In this document: positions 18,329 to 26,977 of the stretch, piece after piece
How the letters are laid out: every line of letters begins with the position of its first letter
Position numbering within the stretch: position 1 is the first letter of the stretch
NCBI GenBank assembly: GCA_013360585.1
Contig: JABWBH010000047.1
Location: 1 to 35,290, forward strand
Length of the DNA stretch: 35,290 nt
Direction of reading: 5' to 3'
DNA from: Phycisphaerae bacterium
GTDB taxonomy: Bacteria; Planctomycetota; Phycisphaerae; UBA1845
Notes under the pieces: model-generated
The model's input: only the letters and a program-made list of their open reading frames with translations
Told to the model about the DNA's origin: nothing
Database searches by the model: none
Position numbers and translations under genes: made by a program

Positions 18329-20521
18329 ATGAACGATTCCGCGACTCGCGTTCCCGCCACCCTGATCGAAGGTCTCACCGCGCCGCAGCGGGAGGCCGTC
18401 CTTCACCGCGACGGTCCGCTGCTCGTTCTCGCCGCCGCCGGAAGCGGAAAAACCCGTGTCATCACCCGGCGTGCCGCTGCCCTCGTTCTCGCCGCCGATG
18501 CCCCGATCGAAGTGCTCGCGATGACGTTCACCAACAAGGCCGCCGACGAGATGTCGCAGCGCCTCGCCGCCCTCGGCGTCGACGCCTCCGTCACCGCCTG
18601 CACCTTTCACAGCTTCGGCGCCCGCCTTCTGCGCGTGTACGCCGCCGCCGCCGGGCTCGAACCCAACTTCACGATCCTCGACCGCGACGACCGTCGGAAA
18701 ACCGTCGCCGACGCCGTCGAGTCCGCCGGACTGTCGCTCACGCACCTGCCCGCCGCCGCCGTCGAGCAGCACATCAGCCGCGCCAAGAACGCGATGATCG
18801 GCGTCGACGCCTTCGCCGCTTCCGCCGGCGACTTCCAGCATGACCAGATCGCCCGCGTCTACCGCGTCTACGAGGCGCGCCTCGCCGAGTGCAACGCCCT
18901 CGACTTTGACGACCTGCTCCTTCGCGTGGCCCGCCTTCTCGACGAAGACCACGGCCTGCGCGACCGCCTCGAACGCCGCTATCCTTACGTCCTCGTCGAC
19001 GAGTATCAGGACACCAACGCCGCTCAGTACCGCATCGCCCGGCTGCTTACGCGCTCCCGCCGCAACCTCTGCGCCACCGGCGACCCCGATCAGTCGATCT
19101 ACGCCTGGCGCGGTGCGGACCTCGGCAACATCCTCTCGTTTGAACGCGACTTCCCTGACGCCCGCGTCGTCCGCCTCGAGCAGAATTACCGCTCCTCGAA
19201 GCGGATTCTTGCCGCCGCCGCCGCCGTCATCGCCGCCAGCCGCGCCCGCCCCGACAAGGCGCTCTGGACGCACAATTCCGACGGGGATCCCGTCCGCGTC
19301 GTTGAACATGACGACGCCTCGGACGAGGCGGACTGGATCGCCGAGGACGTCGCGGCGCGCGTCGCCGCTGACGCACGCCCCTGCGACATCGCGATCCTCT
19401 ACCGCATGAACGCGCAAAGCCGGGCGATCGAGGAGGCCCTGCTCCGTGCGGGCGTCGCCTACCAGATCGCCCGCGGCGTCGAGTTCTACGCCCGCAAGGA
19501 GATCAAGGACGTCCTCGCCTACCTGCGTCTCCTGCTGAACCTTCGCGACGAGCAGGCTTTGCTTCGCGCGATCAACACCCCCGCGCGCGGCATCGGCGGC
19601 ACGACCCTCCAGCGCCTCGAAGTCGAGGCCCGCGCCCGCGGGGTGTCGCTCGCCGCGTTTGTCCTCGCCGAGGACTCTGATTTCACACCCGTCGGGCGCG
19701 CTGCCGCGCGCGTTCGTGACTTCGCCGCGTTAATGCGATCCCTCTCGGACCTCGCCGACGCCTCCCCCAGCCACGGCGTCGATCAGGTGCTGCGGCGCAC
19801 CGGGCTGGCGGCGCTTTATCTAGGCGAGGATCGTGAGGACGCCTCCGCCGCCGACAATGTCCGCGAACTGCAAAGCGCCGCCGCGGATTTCGAACGCCGC
19901 AGACCCGCCGCCACCCTCCGGGACTGGCTTGAGTACGCCAGCCTCGTCGGCGACGTGGATGCTCTCCGCGACGAAGCCGGATGCGTGACTTTGATGACCC
20001 TCCACGCCGTCAAGGGGCTTGAGTTCCCGGAAGTCTACATCGCCGGGCTGGAGGACGGCGTCCTTCCGCTCCGTCGTGAAACGCCCGGTTCATTTCAGAC
20101 GGACGAGGAGGAGGAACGTCGCCTTTTCTTCGTTGGCATGACCCGCGCGATGCAGCGTCTGACGATCACCTGGGCGAAGCATCGCATGTTGCAGGGACGC
20201 TCCGAACGCCGCAACCGCTCGCCTTTCCTCGCCGACCTGCCGCGAGATCGCGCGGACTGGATTCGCGTCGCTGCCGCCGACGCCGGCTCGCGACCGGATT
20301 TCGGGAATCTGCCGCCGGACGTTGCGCACTGGTCCGTCGGGACGATCGTCCGCGAGCCGCGCCTCGGGCTAGGACGCATCGACGCCCTTGCCCGTTTCGG
20401 TCGGCACACCAACGTGACCGTCACTTTCCGTGACGGCGTTCGACGAACGCTCATCCTTGAGTTCGCTGACCTGACCCGGGTCGATCCGTATGATCTCGGC
20501 GACGCAGGCTACGAAGAATGA
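18329..20521 (+). CDS. UvrD/PcrA-type superfamily 1A DNA helicase
   Basis: A 730-residue 3'-5' DNA helicase used in repair and replication restart. Motifs in order: LTAPQREAV (Q-motif), Walker A AAAGSGKT at residues 35-42, AMTFTNKAADEM (Ia), VDEYQDTNAAQY (Walker B), GDPDQSIYAWRGA (III), LEQNYRSSKRIL (IV), LMTLHAVKGLEFPEV (V) and FFVGMTRAMQRL (VI). The C-terminus has a small Tudor-like segment (LGLGRIDALARFGRHTNV ... LRV-type end) as in UvrD/PcrA. The start at 18329 is set by the Q-motif distance; the frame is open further upstream to 18089 but overlaps the divergent phage-like gene. Whether the cell uses it as UvrD, PcrA or Rep cannot be told from sequence. Confidence 0.93.
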   Translation: MNDSATRVPATLIEGLTAPQREAVLHRDGPLLVLAAAGSGKTRVITRRAAALVLAADAPIEVLAMTFTNKAADEMSQRLAALGVDASVTACTFHSFGARLLRVYAAAAGLEPNFTILDRDDRRKTVADAVESAGLSLTHLPAAAVEQHISRAKNAMIGVDAFAASAGDFQHDQIARVYRVYEARLAECNALDFDDLLLRVARLLDEDHGLRDRLERRYPYVLVDEYQDTNAAQYRIARLLTRSRRNLCATGDPDQSIYAWRGADLGNILSFERDFPDARVVRLEQNYRSSKRILAAAAAVIAASRARPDKALWTHNSDGDPVRVVEHDDASDEADWIAEDVAARVAADARPCDIAILYRMNAQSRAIEEALLRAGVAYQIARGVEFYARKEIKDVLAYLRLLLNLRDEQALLRAINTPARGIGGTTLQRLEVEARARGVSLAAFVLAEDSDFTPVGRAAARVRDFAALMRSLSDLADASPSHGVDQVLRRTGLAALYLGEDREDASAADNVRELQSAAADFERRRPAATLRDWLEYASLVGDVDALRDEAGCVTLMTLHAVKGLEFPEVYIAGLEDGVLPLRRETPGSFQTDEEEERRLFFVGMTRAMQRLTITWAKHRMLQGRSERRNRSPFLADLPRDRADWIRVAAADAGSRPDFGNLPPDVAHWSVGTIVREPRLGLGRIDALARFGRHTNVTVTFRDGVRRTLILEFADLTRVDPYDLGDAGYEE

Positions 20522-20545
20522 CGCCTAAGACTTCGGGCAACCGCC

Positions 20546-22021
20546 TCACAACAGCTCCCGCAGACGCCGCTTCAGGATTTTCCCCGTCGGACCGACCGGC
20601 AACTCGTGCGAAATGCGAATCTGCCGCGGAACCTTGAACCCCCCCAGCGACTGCCGCGCGAAATTGCGAAGCTCCGTCTCCGTCGGCGCCTTCCCCTCGG
20701 CGCAAAGGACGAACGCCGCCGGAACCTCCCCGCGCGATTCATCCGGCACGCCGATCACCGCCGCCTGAAGCACCGCCGGATGCTGCTCCAGCACCGCCTC
20801 GATCTCCCGCGGGTACACGTTCTCGCCGCTGACGATCAGCATCTCTTTCAGCCGGCCCGTGATCGTCAGGTACCCGTCTTCGTCGAGGCGACCCATGTCC
20901 CCCGTGTGAAACCAGCCTTCCTTGTCGATCACCCGCGACGTTTCTTCCGGATTCCGGAAATACCCCTTCATCACCCCCGGACCGCGCACCAGAATCTCTC
21001 CGTCCGCTCCCGCGCCCAGCGCCGCTCCGTCCGAACCCGCGATCCGAACCTCCACGTTCGGAATCGGACGACCCACCGTTCCGTCCTTCGTCGCCTCCAG
21101 GGTGCATACCGAGAGCACCGGCGACGTCTCCGTCAGCCCGTATCCCTGGCGGATCTTCACTCCAAAGCGATCCTCGAATCCGCGCGCGACGGCTTCCGGC
21201 AGCGGTTCCCCGCCGCTCATCGCGATCCGCACCGTCTTGAACGTCTCGCGCGACACGCTTTTGAGCTTCAGGATCGCCGCGTACATGCTCGGGATCGCCA
21301 CCATCAACGTGACCCCCTTCGCCGCGATCGTCTTCACCACCTCCACCGCATGAAACCGCGGCAGCGCGTATACCGTCGCCTTCAGGAACACCGGCAGCAG
21401 CACGCATGCCGTCAGTCCGAACACATGAAACGGAGGCAGCACGTTCAGGAAGCGGTTCTCCCCGTCCAGCGCCGACGCCAGCGCCTGCTGCGCATCCAGG
21501 CAATTGCTCACCAGGTTTCCGTAAGTGAGCTGCACGCCTTTCGGTTTCGCCGTCGTCCCTGACGTGTAAAGGATGACCGCGACGTCGTCCGCCTGCGTCG
21601 CCGGCGCCTTTGCGGGCCGCCCCAGCAGCTTGAACAGCGCCCGCCGCCGCAACGACAGGTCTTCCAGGAAAAGCGGCTTCGCCGAAATCTCCCCGGCGGT
21701 CTTCTCGAAATGCCGGATCGTCAGCACCGACTCGATCCCCGCATCCGCGATGATCGTCTGAAGCTCCTCCGCGTTCAGCAGCAGATTCAGCGGGATCGGA
21801 ACCCGTCCCGCCCACTGCGCCCCGAAGAACGTCGCCGCAAACGCGCCGCTCGCCGGCAGCAGGATCCCCACCCGGTCCCCGGTCGTCCGGCGATCAATGA
21901 CGTCGCGCATCACCCCCGCCAGCGCCGTCACCTGCTTGTACGTCAGCGACCGGAACGTATCATCGACGGCCGTGACGTGCCCGGCATGTTCGTACGCTTC
22001 AAGCAGTCGGTTGACCAGCAT
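20546..22021 (-). CDS. long-chain fatty acid-CoA ligase (AMP-forming)
   Basis: A 491-residue member of the ANL adenylating superfamily that activates a carboxylic acid with ATP and transfers it to CoA. The phosphate-binding loop YTSGTTAKPKG is at residues 152-162. MSGGEPLP, the adenine motif GYGLTETSP, the GWFHTGDMGRLDEDGY core, the hinge ITGRLKEMLIVSGENVYP, and the C-terminal catalytic lysine in PTGKILKR are all present. The overall form matches FadD-like enzymes of about 500 residues, so a fatty acid is the likely substrate. An acyl-ACP or aryl substrate cannot be excluded. No Shine-Dalgarno is visible at 22021. It converges with the helicase gene across 24 bases and is divergent from the SPOR lipoprotein gene. 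Confidence 0.88.
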   Translation of the reverse strand: MLVNRLLEAYEHAGHVTAVDDTFRSLTYKQVTALAGVMRDVIDRRTTGDRVGILLPASGAFAATFFGAQWAGRVPIPLNLLLNAEELQTIIADAGIESVLTIRHFEKTAGEISAKPLFLEDLSLRRRALFKLLGRPAKAPATQADDVAVILYTSGTTAKPKGVQLTYGNLVSNCLDAQQALASALDGENRFLNVLPPFHVFGLTACVLLPVFLKATVYALPRFHAVEVVKTIAAKGVTLMVAIPSMYAAILKLKSVSRETFKTVRIAMSGGEPLPEAVARGFEDRFGVKIRQGYGLTETSPVLSVCTLEATKDGTVGRPIPNVEVRIAGSDGAALGAGADGEILVRGPGVMKGYFRNPEETSRVIDKEGWFHTGDMGRLDEDGYLTITGRLKEMLIVSGENVYPREIEAVLEQHPAVLQAAVIGVPDESRGEVPAAFVLCAEGKAPTETELRNFARQSLGGFKVPRQIRISHELPVGPTGKILKRRLRELL

Positions 22022-22082
22022 CGGAGGTCACATTCTGAACCTGAGATCAACAAGTCGCCCGCAAACGCACCGCCCGAGATCC

Positions 22083-22901
22083 TTGCGGCGCTGCAGCCTT
22101 CCTCTCGCCGTCAACGATGCCCCTTTCTCGCTGACGCGCGTTCCGACCGCCTTCACGCTGATGCTCGCCGTCGTCCCGCTGATCGGTTGCCGAGGGACCG
22201 CTGACGGCGCGCTCAGCCGAGCGACCGCCGCCCTGCGCCGTCAGGATTCCGCCTCCGCATCCCGGGAGGTCGAATCCGCTCTCGCCGGCGCACGCAGCGC
22301 GGACGACCGTGCCTCCGCTTACTATCTTCGGGCGCAGATCGCGTTGCAACAGGGTCGGCAGAATGACGCCCGCGTCGATCTGCACGCCGCCCTCCTGGAG
22401 CGACCGTCCAAGGCGCTGGCCGCACGAATTCGCGTTCAGATCGCCAACCTCGACTTCGATGCCGGCGCCTACGCCTCCGCCGCCCAGCGCTACGAGGAAG
22501 GGCTTGACGCCTTTCCGAAGGCTCCGCCGAAGGATCGCGTCCTCCTGCAATACGCCGCCTCCCTCCAGCGCAGCGGGCGCTTCCGCGACGGCGAGAACGT
22601 CCTCCGCACGGTCGTCATCGAGTATCCCGGAACACCTTCCGCCGCGCAGGCCGCCCGCAAGCTCGACTGGCGCCTCTCCACCTTCACCGTCCAGTGCGGC
22701 GCCTTCCGCGACGAACGCTCCGCCCGCGCCCAGGTCTCGGACCTGCGGAACAAGGGGTTTCCCGCCCGCGCCGTCCGCGCGCCCTCCGCCTCCGCTCTGC
22801 CCTGGGTCGTGCATTGCGGGCAGTTCCCCCGCTTCGCCGACGCCCAGCGATGCCTCGCCGACGTCCGGCGCCTTCACGCCGACGCCTTCATCGTTCCCTG
22901 A
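22083..22901 (+). CDS. TPR-like lipoprotein with C-terminal SPOR domain
   Basis: A protein of about 272 residues. A leader ends in the lipobox LIGC. A helical tetratricopeptide-like region follows (ALSRATAALRRQDSASASRE, AYYLRAQIALQQGRQ, RYEEGLDAFPKAPPKDR, RFRDGENVLRTVVIEYPGTP). A C-terminal SPOR domain closes the protein (FTVQCGAFRDERSARAQVSD ... WVVHCGQFPRFADAQRCL), with the two repeated V-CG-F strands typical of the fold. SPOR domains bind denuded peptidoglycan glycans, so an envelope role is inferred. This is notable because planctomycete division lacks FtsZ. The start is uncertain: TTG at 22083 gives a normal basic leader, while ATG at 22161 leaves only ten residues before the lipobox Cys. 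Confidence 0.75.
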   Translation: MRRCSLPLAVNDAPFSLTRVPTAFTLMLAVVPLIGCRGTADGALSRATAALRRQDSASASREVESALAGARSADDRASAYYLRAQIALQQGRQNDARVDLHAALLERPSKALAARIRVQIANLDFDAGAYASAAQRYEEGLDAFPKAPPKDRVLLQYAASLQRSGRFRDGENVLRTVVIEYPGTPSAAQAARKLDWRLSTFTVQCGAFRDERSARAQVSDLRNKGFPARAVRAPSASALPWVVHCGQFPRFADAQRCLADVRRLHADAFIVP

Positions 22902-23045
22902 GCACACGGCAACCCCGTCTTTCGGCGGCGATGAGCGGTAGGCGTGAACTTCACGGGCGCAAGAGACGGGAATCAAGGAGAAACACCCACCGGACCGGCA
23001 GTTCTCAGGACCGGAAGACGCCCTTTGTGTCGGCGTCGCCGTGCA

Positions 23046-23954
23046 TCACGGGTTGGTGGTCTTCGCAGCCGGATTCTCCGCCGCCGGTTTTGCGCGATGA
23101 GCCGCCAGAAACTCGCGGACCGCGCTGAGAAAATCCGGGTGAAACATCGCCTGCCCGTGATCCGCGTTCGGAATCGTGACGACCTTGAGACCGGGCATCG
23201 CCGCGGCGAGGCGGTCCACGTCCACTTTCAACGGATCATTCCCGCCGATGATCGACAGCACAGGAACCTGGTTCGCCCGCACAAGCTTTTCGTCAACATC
23301 CAGTCCCTTGAAACCCCGGATGACCGCGGCAAGCGCCTTCGCGTCATTTGACGACAGGACCATCGTGTTGACCGCCGCGACCTGCTCAGCGGTCATCGGC
23401 GGCTGGTCCGCCGGTTGAAGCGCCTCCAGCAGCGGTCCGACGCCCTGACCCGCCTCCAACGACGCCGCCAGCGCTTCAAGAAAGTCCTTTCCCGCGGGCT
23501 TCCCGTCCGCCGGCCAGCCGTAGCCCGCGGGGATCGCGCTGATGACGCGCTGCGGATACGTGAGCGCGATCTTGAGCGTAATCAGGCCGCCCATCGAATA
23601 CCCGACGAGGTGCGCCTTTTCGATTTTCAGGTGGTCCAGCAGACGGACGATGTCTTCGGCCATCTTCGCGCCGTAAGCCTGCGGATCATGCGGCTTGTCG
23701 CTGCGCCCGTGACCACGACAGTCGAGCGCGATGACGCGGTACTCCAGCGACAGCGTCGGGAGAACGCGGTTGAGCGTCCACCCGATGTCGGCGTTTCCGG
23801 TGAATCCGTGAATCAAGACGACGGGTTCGCCCTGGCCCTGATCGAGGTAGCGGATCCTCACTCCGTCGGAATCAAAGAACCGATCTTCAGCCCGCGCGCA
23901 GAACGTAAGCGCCGCCGACACCGCTACCGCCGCAATCCACGGAATCCGGAACAC
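23046..23954 (-). CDS. secreted alpha/beta hydrolase
   Basis: A 302-residue exported alpha/beta-hydrolase-fold protein. The signal peptide (VFRIPWIAAVAVSAAL, then CARA-E) precedes LIHGFTGNADIGW, which holds the oxyanion region. The nucleophile elbow is GYSMGG with Ser120, the acid is the Asp in GGNDPLK, and the His is in NADHGQAM. This is a complete catalytic triad of an esterase/lipase or C-C hydrolase type; the substrate is unknown. GTG at 23954 is chosen because AAAGGGGGA lies about 5 bases upstream. A start at 23993 would place 13 charged residues before the signal peptide. It follows the minus-strand lipoprotein gene by 57 bases, so the two may form an operon. Confidence 0.85.
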   Translation of the reverse strand: MFRIPWIAAVAVSAALTFCARAEDRFFDSDGVRIRYLDQGQGEPVVLIHGFTGNADIGWTLNRVLPTLSLEYRVIALDCRGHGRSDKPHDPQAYGAKMAEDIVRLLDHLKIEKAHLVGYSMGGLITLKIALTYPQRVISAIPAGYGWPADGKPAGKDFLEALAASLEAGQGVGPLLEALQPADQPPMTAEQVAAVNTMVLSSNDAKALAAVIRGFKGLDVDEKLVRANQVPVLSIIGGNDPLKVDVDRLAAAMPGLKVVTIPNADHGQAMFHPDFLSAVREFLAAHRAKPAAENPAAKTTNP

Positions 23955-24011
23955 GCAATCCCCCTTTCTTTCCGGCGTCTCGCCGTCAGTCATCCCTCCG
24001 GACGCCTACCC

Positions 24012-24584
24012 TCAAGGCACACGCATCAGGAAAAGCCCCTCGTGTCCCTTCCGAGGCTCCTCCCCCTTACGGACCGCCTCACGGAACGCGTCCAGCTCTT
24101 CCGTGGAGATCAGATAATGTCGCCCGCCCGCCGTCATCGGGGAGAACTCGCCCGCAAGGATGATGTGCCCGGGCGAAAGCTCCAGCGCCAGGCGGATGCG
24201 CCCTTGCCCGGTCATCACGATCTCGCCGTCCACCGCCTCGCGCGCGCCCGGACAGTCCGCGGCGCACTTCGGACCGCTCTCCGCATCCTTGCAGCAGGAT
24301 CCCGCCTTGCCCGAGATCAGCACGTACCCGGATCGCGGGGCGAGAATCAGCCGATCGGAATCCGGCCGCGCGGACAACACGTAGTGTCCCGCCCACGTAT
24401 GTCCGGGGTTTTTCCCGATCTCCTCCTCGATCCGGGCGAGCCGCGCGCCGACGGTCGGATCGGCGACGCGCCACAGCGAAGCCGGCGCCGGCGTCTGCTC
24501 AACTCCGCGCGAAGCGCCCTGCTGACAGCCCGCGATCAGCCCGAGCACACAACCGGCCGCCAGCAGTCTTTCACGCGACGACAT
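24012..24584 (-). CDS. lipoprotein, function unknown
   Basis: A 190-residue protein with a lipoprotein leader (MSSRERLLAAGCVLGLIAGC, acylated Cys at residue 20). The mature part contains a Cys cluster (SCCKDAESGPKCAADC) that may form disulfides, and beta-rich stretches such as SGYVLISG, GEIVMTGQG and SPGHIILAGEFSP. The C-terminus is a helical ISTEELDAFREAVRKG. No family is recognised. The ATG at 24584 has AGGGGGC about 7 bases upstream; a longer frame from 24677 would bury the leader. It is probably co-transcribed with the downstream hydrolase gene. Confidence 0.65.
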   Translation of the reverse strand: MSSRERLLAAGCVLGLIAGCQQGASRGVEQTPAPASLWRVADPTVGARLARIEEEIGKNPGHTWAGHYVLSARPDSDRLILAPRSGYVLISGKAGSCCKDAESGPKCAADCPGAREAVDGEIVMTGQGRIRLALELSPGHIILAGEFSPMTAGGRHYLISTEELDAFREAVRKGEEPRKGHEGLFLMRVP

Positions 24585-24681
24585 TTCGGCGCCCCCTGTT
24601 GAAACCCCTTGAACTTCCCGCCCGCACCGTAACACCAGGAGGTGACCCCGACAAGCCGCTTCGGATCCGCGGTGCAACCGT

Positions 24682-24687
24682 TATAAT
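24682..24687 (+). promoter_or_regulatory. perfect -10 box (TATAAT) before the beta-propeller-like gene
   Basis: TATAAT occurs at 24682-24687 in otherwise GC-rich DNA; the hexamer at the -35 position is poor (CTTCGG). Transcription would start near 24694, which excludes the in-frame ATG at 24686 and supports the GTG at 24755, giving a leader of about 60 bases. Confidence 0.4.
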
Positions 24688-24754
24688 GCGTGTCTCGCGG
24701 CATGTTCGCGAGAGGGGCGGATCAAAGGTCGTCGCGACGCGGAGGGATGAGAAC

Positions 24755-26977
24755 GTGGATGATCTATCTCGCAGAGGTTGTCGGGGGGTCGTGGTCGCGC
24801 TGGGGTTTTGCGTGGCGCCGGCGTCGCTGGCTCAGGAGTTCCGCTCGGACAAGGTCGAGCTGTTTGCTCGAGTTTCGCTGGCGCAGTTCGGCTCCCAGCA
24901 CGAAAACGGCAACGGTTGCTGGGGATACGTCGCCCCGTCAGGTCGGGAATACGCCTTGATGGGCGTCTCCGGTGCGATCGCCGTCGTCGAGATTACGAAT
25001 CCGACGGCACCGGTCATCGTCGGCCAGATCGCGCACTATGACAGTCTCTGGGCCGACGTGAAGGTCTACCGCTCCTACGCTTATGCCGTCAACGAAAGCG
25101 GAAACGGCGTGCAGGTCATCGACCTCACCCGGGTGGACGACGGTGTCGTCTCGCTCGTCCGAGAGGTGCGCAGCAACGGGTTGTGGACCAGCCACAACAT
25201 CGCCCTCGACCCGGTCAGCGGGTTCGCCTATCCGGTCGGCTCCAACATCGCCAACGGCGGACTCATCATGCTCAACCTGTCCAACCCCTCCAACCCGCAG
25301 TGGGCCGGCGCGTGGACGGACAATTACGTTCACGATGCGCAGGTGGTGACGTACGAATCCGGGCGCTACGCCGGGCGCCAGGTCGCCTTCTGCTGCATCG
25401 GAGGCGGGCTGAAGATCGTCGACGTGACCGACAAGGCGCGCCCGATCACGCTTTCACACTTCACCTATCCGAATCAGCGCTACACCCACCAGGGCTGGCT
25501 TACTGAAGACCGGACGCACTTCCTGATCGACGACGAACTCGACGAACTTCGCGGTCAGCCTTTTACTCGGACGATCATCGTCAACGTTGAGGATCTGGCC
25601 AACCCTCGACTCGCCGCGGAATACACCAACGGGGTCCGTGCGACGGATCACAACCTCTACATACACGGTCTTTTCGCATACGAAGCCAACTACAAGAGCG
25701 GCTTGCGCGTTCTCGACGTTTCTGATCCGACCGCGCCGTTTGAGGTTGGGTTCTTCGACACGTTTCCCGACGAAGACGCCTCGCCGGAACTCGGCTTTAA
25801 CGGCGCGTGGAGCACGTTCCCGTTTTTCCCCAGCGGAACCGTCATCGTCAGCGACATGCAATACGGATTGTTCGTTCTGGACGCGCGGCAGGCCAGGTCG
25901 GGCCTGAATTTCTCTTATCCGCAAGGGCGTCCGGACGCCGTTTCGACCGCCGGCGGGACCGTCGTTCGCGTCGAAGTCGCCGCCCGCCACGCCGAACCGG
26001 AACCGGCGACGGGCAAACTGCACGTCGACTACGGCGCGGGGGTTCAAACCGTTGCGATGACGCCGGTCTCCGAGCACGTGTATGACGCGCATTTCCCCGC
26101 GACCACCTGCGGCCAGTTCGTGCGCTACGCTTTCTCGGTGGAGTCCACCGACGGCATCGAAGTGCAGGATCCCTTCAGCACGTCCGCGTCCTTTTATGAG
26201 GCGTTCGCCGGCGACGCGCCGACCCTCCTCATTGCCGACGACTTCGAGACGGACGCCGGGTGGACCGTCACGCATGACAAGGACTGGACCGACGGCGCCT
26301 GGGCCCGGGCGACGCCCCCGACTTCCGACCGCGGGAACCCCTCGGCGGATTTCGACGGTTCGGGCCGCTGCTTCCTGACCGGCGGGTCGGACGTGCAGCG
26401 CGACGTGGACGGCGGAGCGACCGTCCTGACCTCGCCGAAACTGGACCTCGCCGCAACGCTGCCCGTCGTTCGCTACGCACGCTGGTTCTACAACGATGAT
26501 GACGACGAGGATCGTCTGATCGTCGAGGTCTCCGGCGATGACGGCGAAACCTGGGTTGAAGTGGAAAGCACCCGGCAGGCGGGCGGGTGGCGCACGCATC
26601 AGTTCCGTCTCGCGGATTACGTCGTGCCCAGCGCCGAAGTGCGTATGCGCTTCACGGTCGCCGATCGCAGCCCGGGATCGACGACCGAAGCCGCCGTCGA
26701 TGCGTTCCAGGTTCTGGATCCGGGATGCGACTTCCCGTGTGATGTGGTTTTGCGGTTTGCCGCGTCGTGCTCCTCTCGCGGAAAAGTGAAGGCGACGGTG
26801 AAGTCGGGATTGCCCGCCGGCGCCGTGATGCACGCCACGATCGACGGATCGGAACCGCGCCTCGTGACGATCAACGCCCGCGGCAAGGGCAAGACCGCGT
26901 GGAACGGACGTTTCGGTTCCGTGCAGGTCTGCCTGCTGGAGTGCCCCGGTCTGTGCGACACGGCGGAGTGTCCCTGA
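24755..26977 (+). CDS. secreted choice-of-anchor B / LVIVD-repeat protein
   Basis: A 740-residue exported protein. After a signal peptide (VVVALGFCVAPASLAQ) comes a region of about 370 residues with LVIVD-type repeats that form a beta-propeller: GAIAVVEITNPTAPVIVG, GVQVIDLTRVDD, GLKIVDVTDKARP and GLRVLDVSDPTAPFEVGFF. HENGNGCWGYVAP near the start is characteristic of the choice-of-anchor B domain. Two beta-sandwich regions follow, the second a MAM/immune-inhibitor-like segment (DDFETDAGWTV ... WARATPP ... RYARWFYND). The C-terminus is Cys-rich (LLECPGLCDTAECP). GTG at 24755 follows GGAGGGATGAGAAC and directly starts the signal peptide. The stop overlaps the hutI start (TGATG). It is probably a surface or extracellular protein; no catalytic site is seen. 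Confidence 0.85.
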   Translation: MDDLSRRGCRGVVVALGFCVAPASLAQEFRSDKVELFARVSLAQFGSQHENGNGCWGYVAPSGREYALMGVSGAIAVVEITNPTAPVIVGQIAHYDSLWADVKVYRSYAYAVNESGNGVQVIDLTRVDDGVVSLVREVRSNGLWTSHNIALDPVSGFAYPVGSNIANGGLIMLNLSNPSNPQWAGAWTDNYVHDAQVVTYESGRYAGRQVAFCCIGGGLKIVDVTDKARPITLSHFTYPNQRYTHQGWLTEDRTHFLIDDELDELRGQPFTRTIIVNVEDLANPRLAAEYTNGVRATDHNLYIHGLFAYEANYKSGLRVLDVSDPTAPFEVGFFDTFPDEDASPELGFNGAWSTFPFFPSGTVIVSDMQYGLFVLDARQARSGLNFSYPQGRPDAVSTAGGTVVRVEVAARHAEPEPATGKLHVDYGAGVQTVAMTPVSEHVYDAHFPATTCGQFVRYAFSVESTDGIEVQDPFSTSASFYEAFAGDAPTLLIADDFETDAGWTVTHDKDWTDGAWARATPPTSDRGNPSADFDGSGRCFLTGGSDVQRDVDGGATVLTSPKLDLAATLPVVRYARWFYNDDDDEDRLIVEVSGDDGETWVEVESTRQAGGWRTHQFRLADYVVPSAEVRMRFTVADRSPGSTTEAAVDAFQVLDPGCDFPCDVVLRFAASCSSRGKVKATVKSGLPAGAVMHATIDGSEPRLVTINARGKGKTAWNGRFGSVQVCLLECPGLCDTAECP

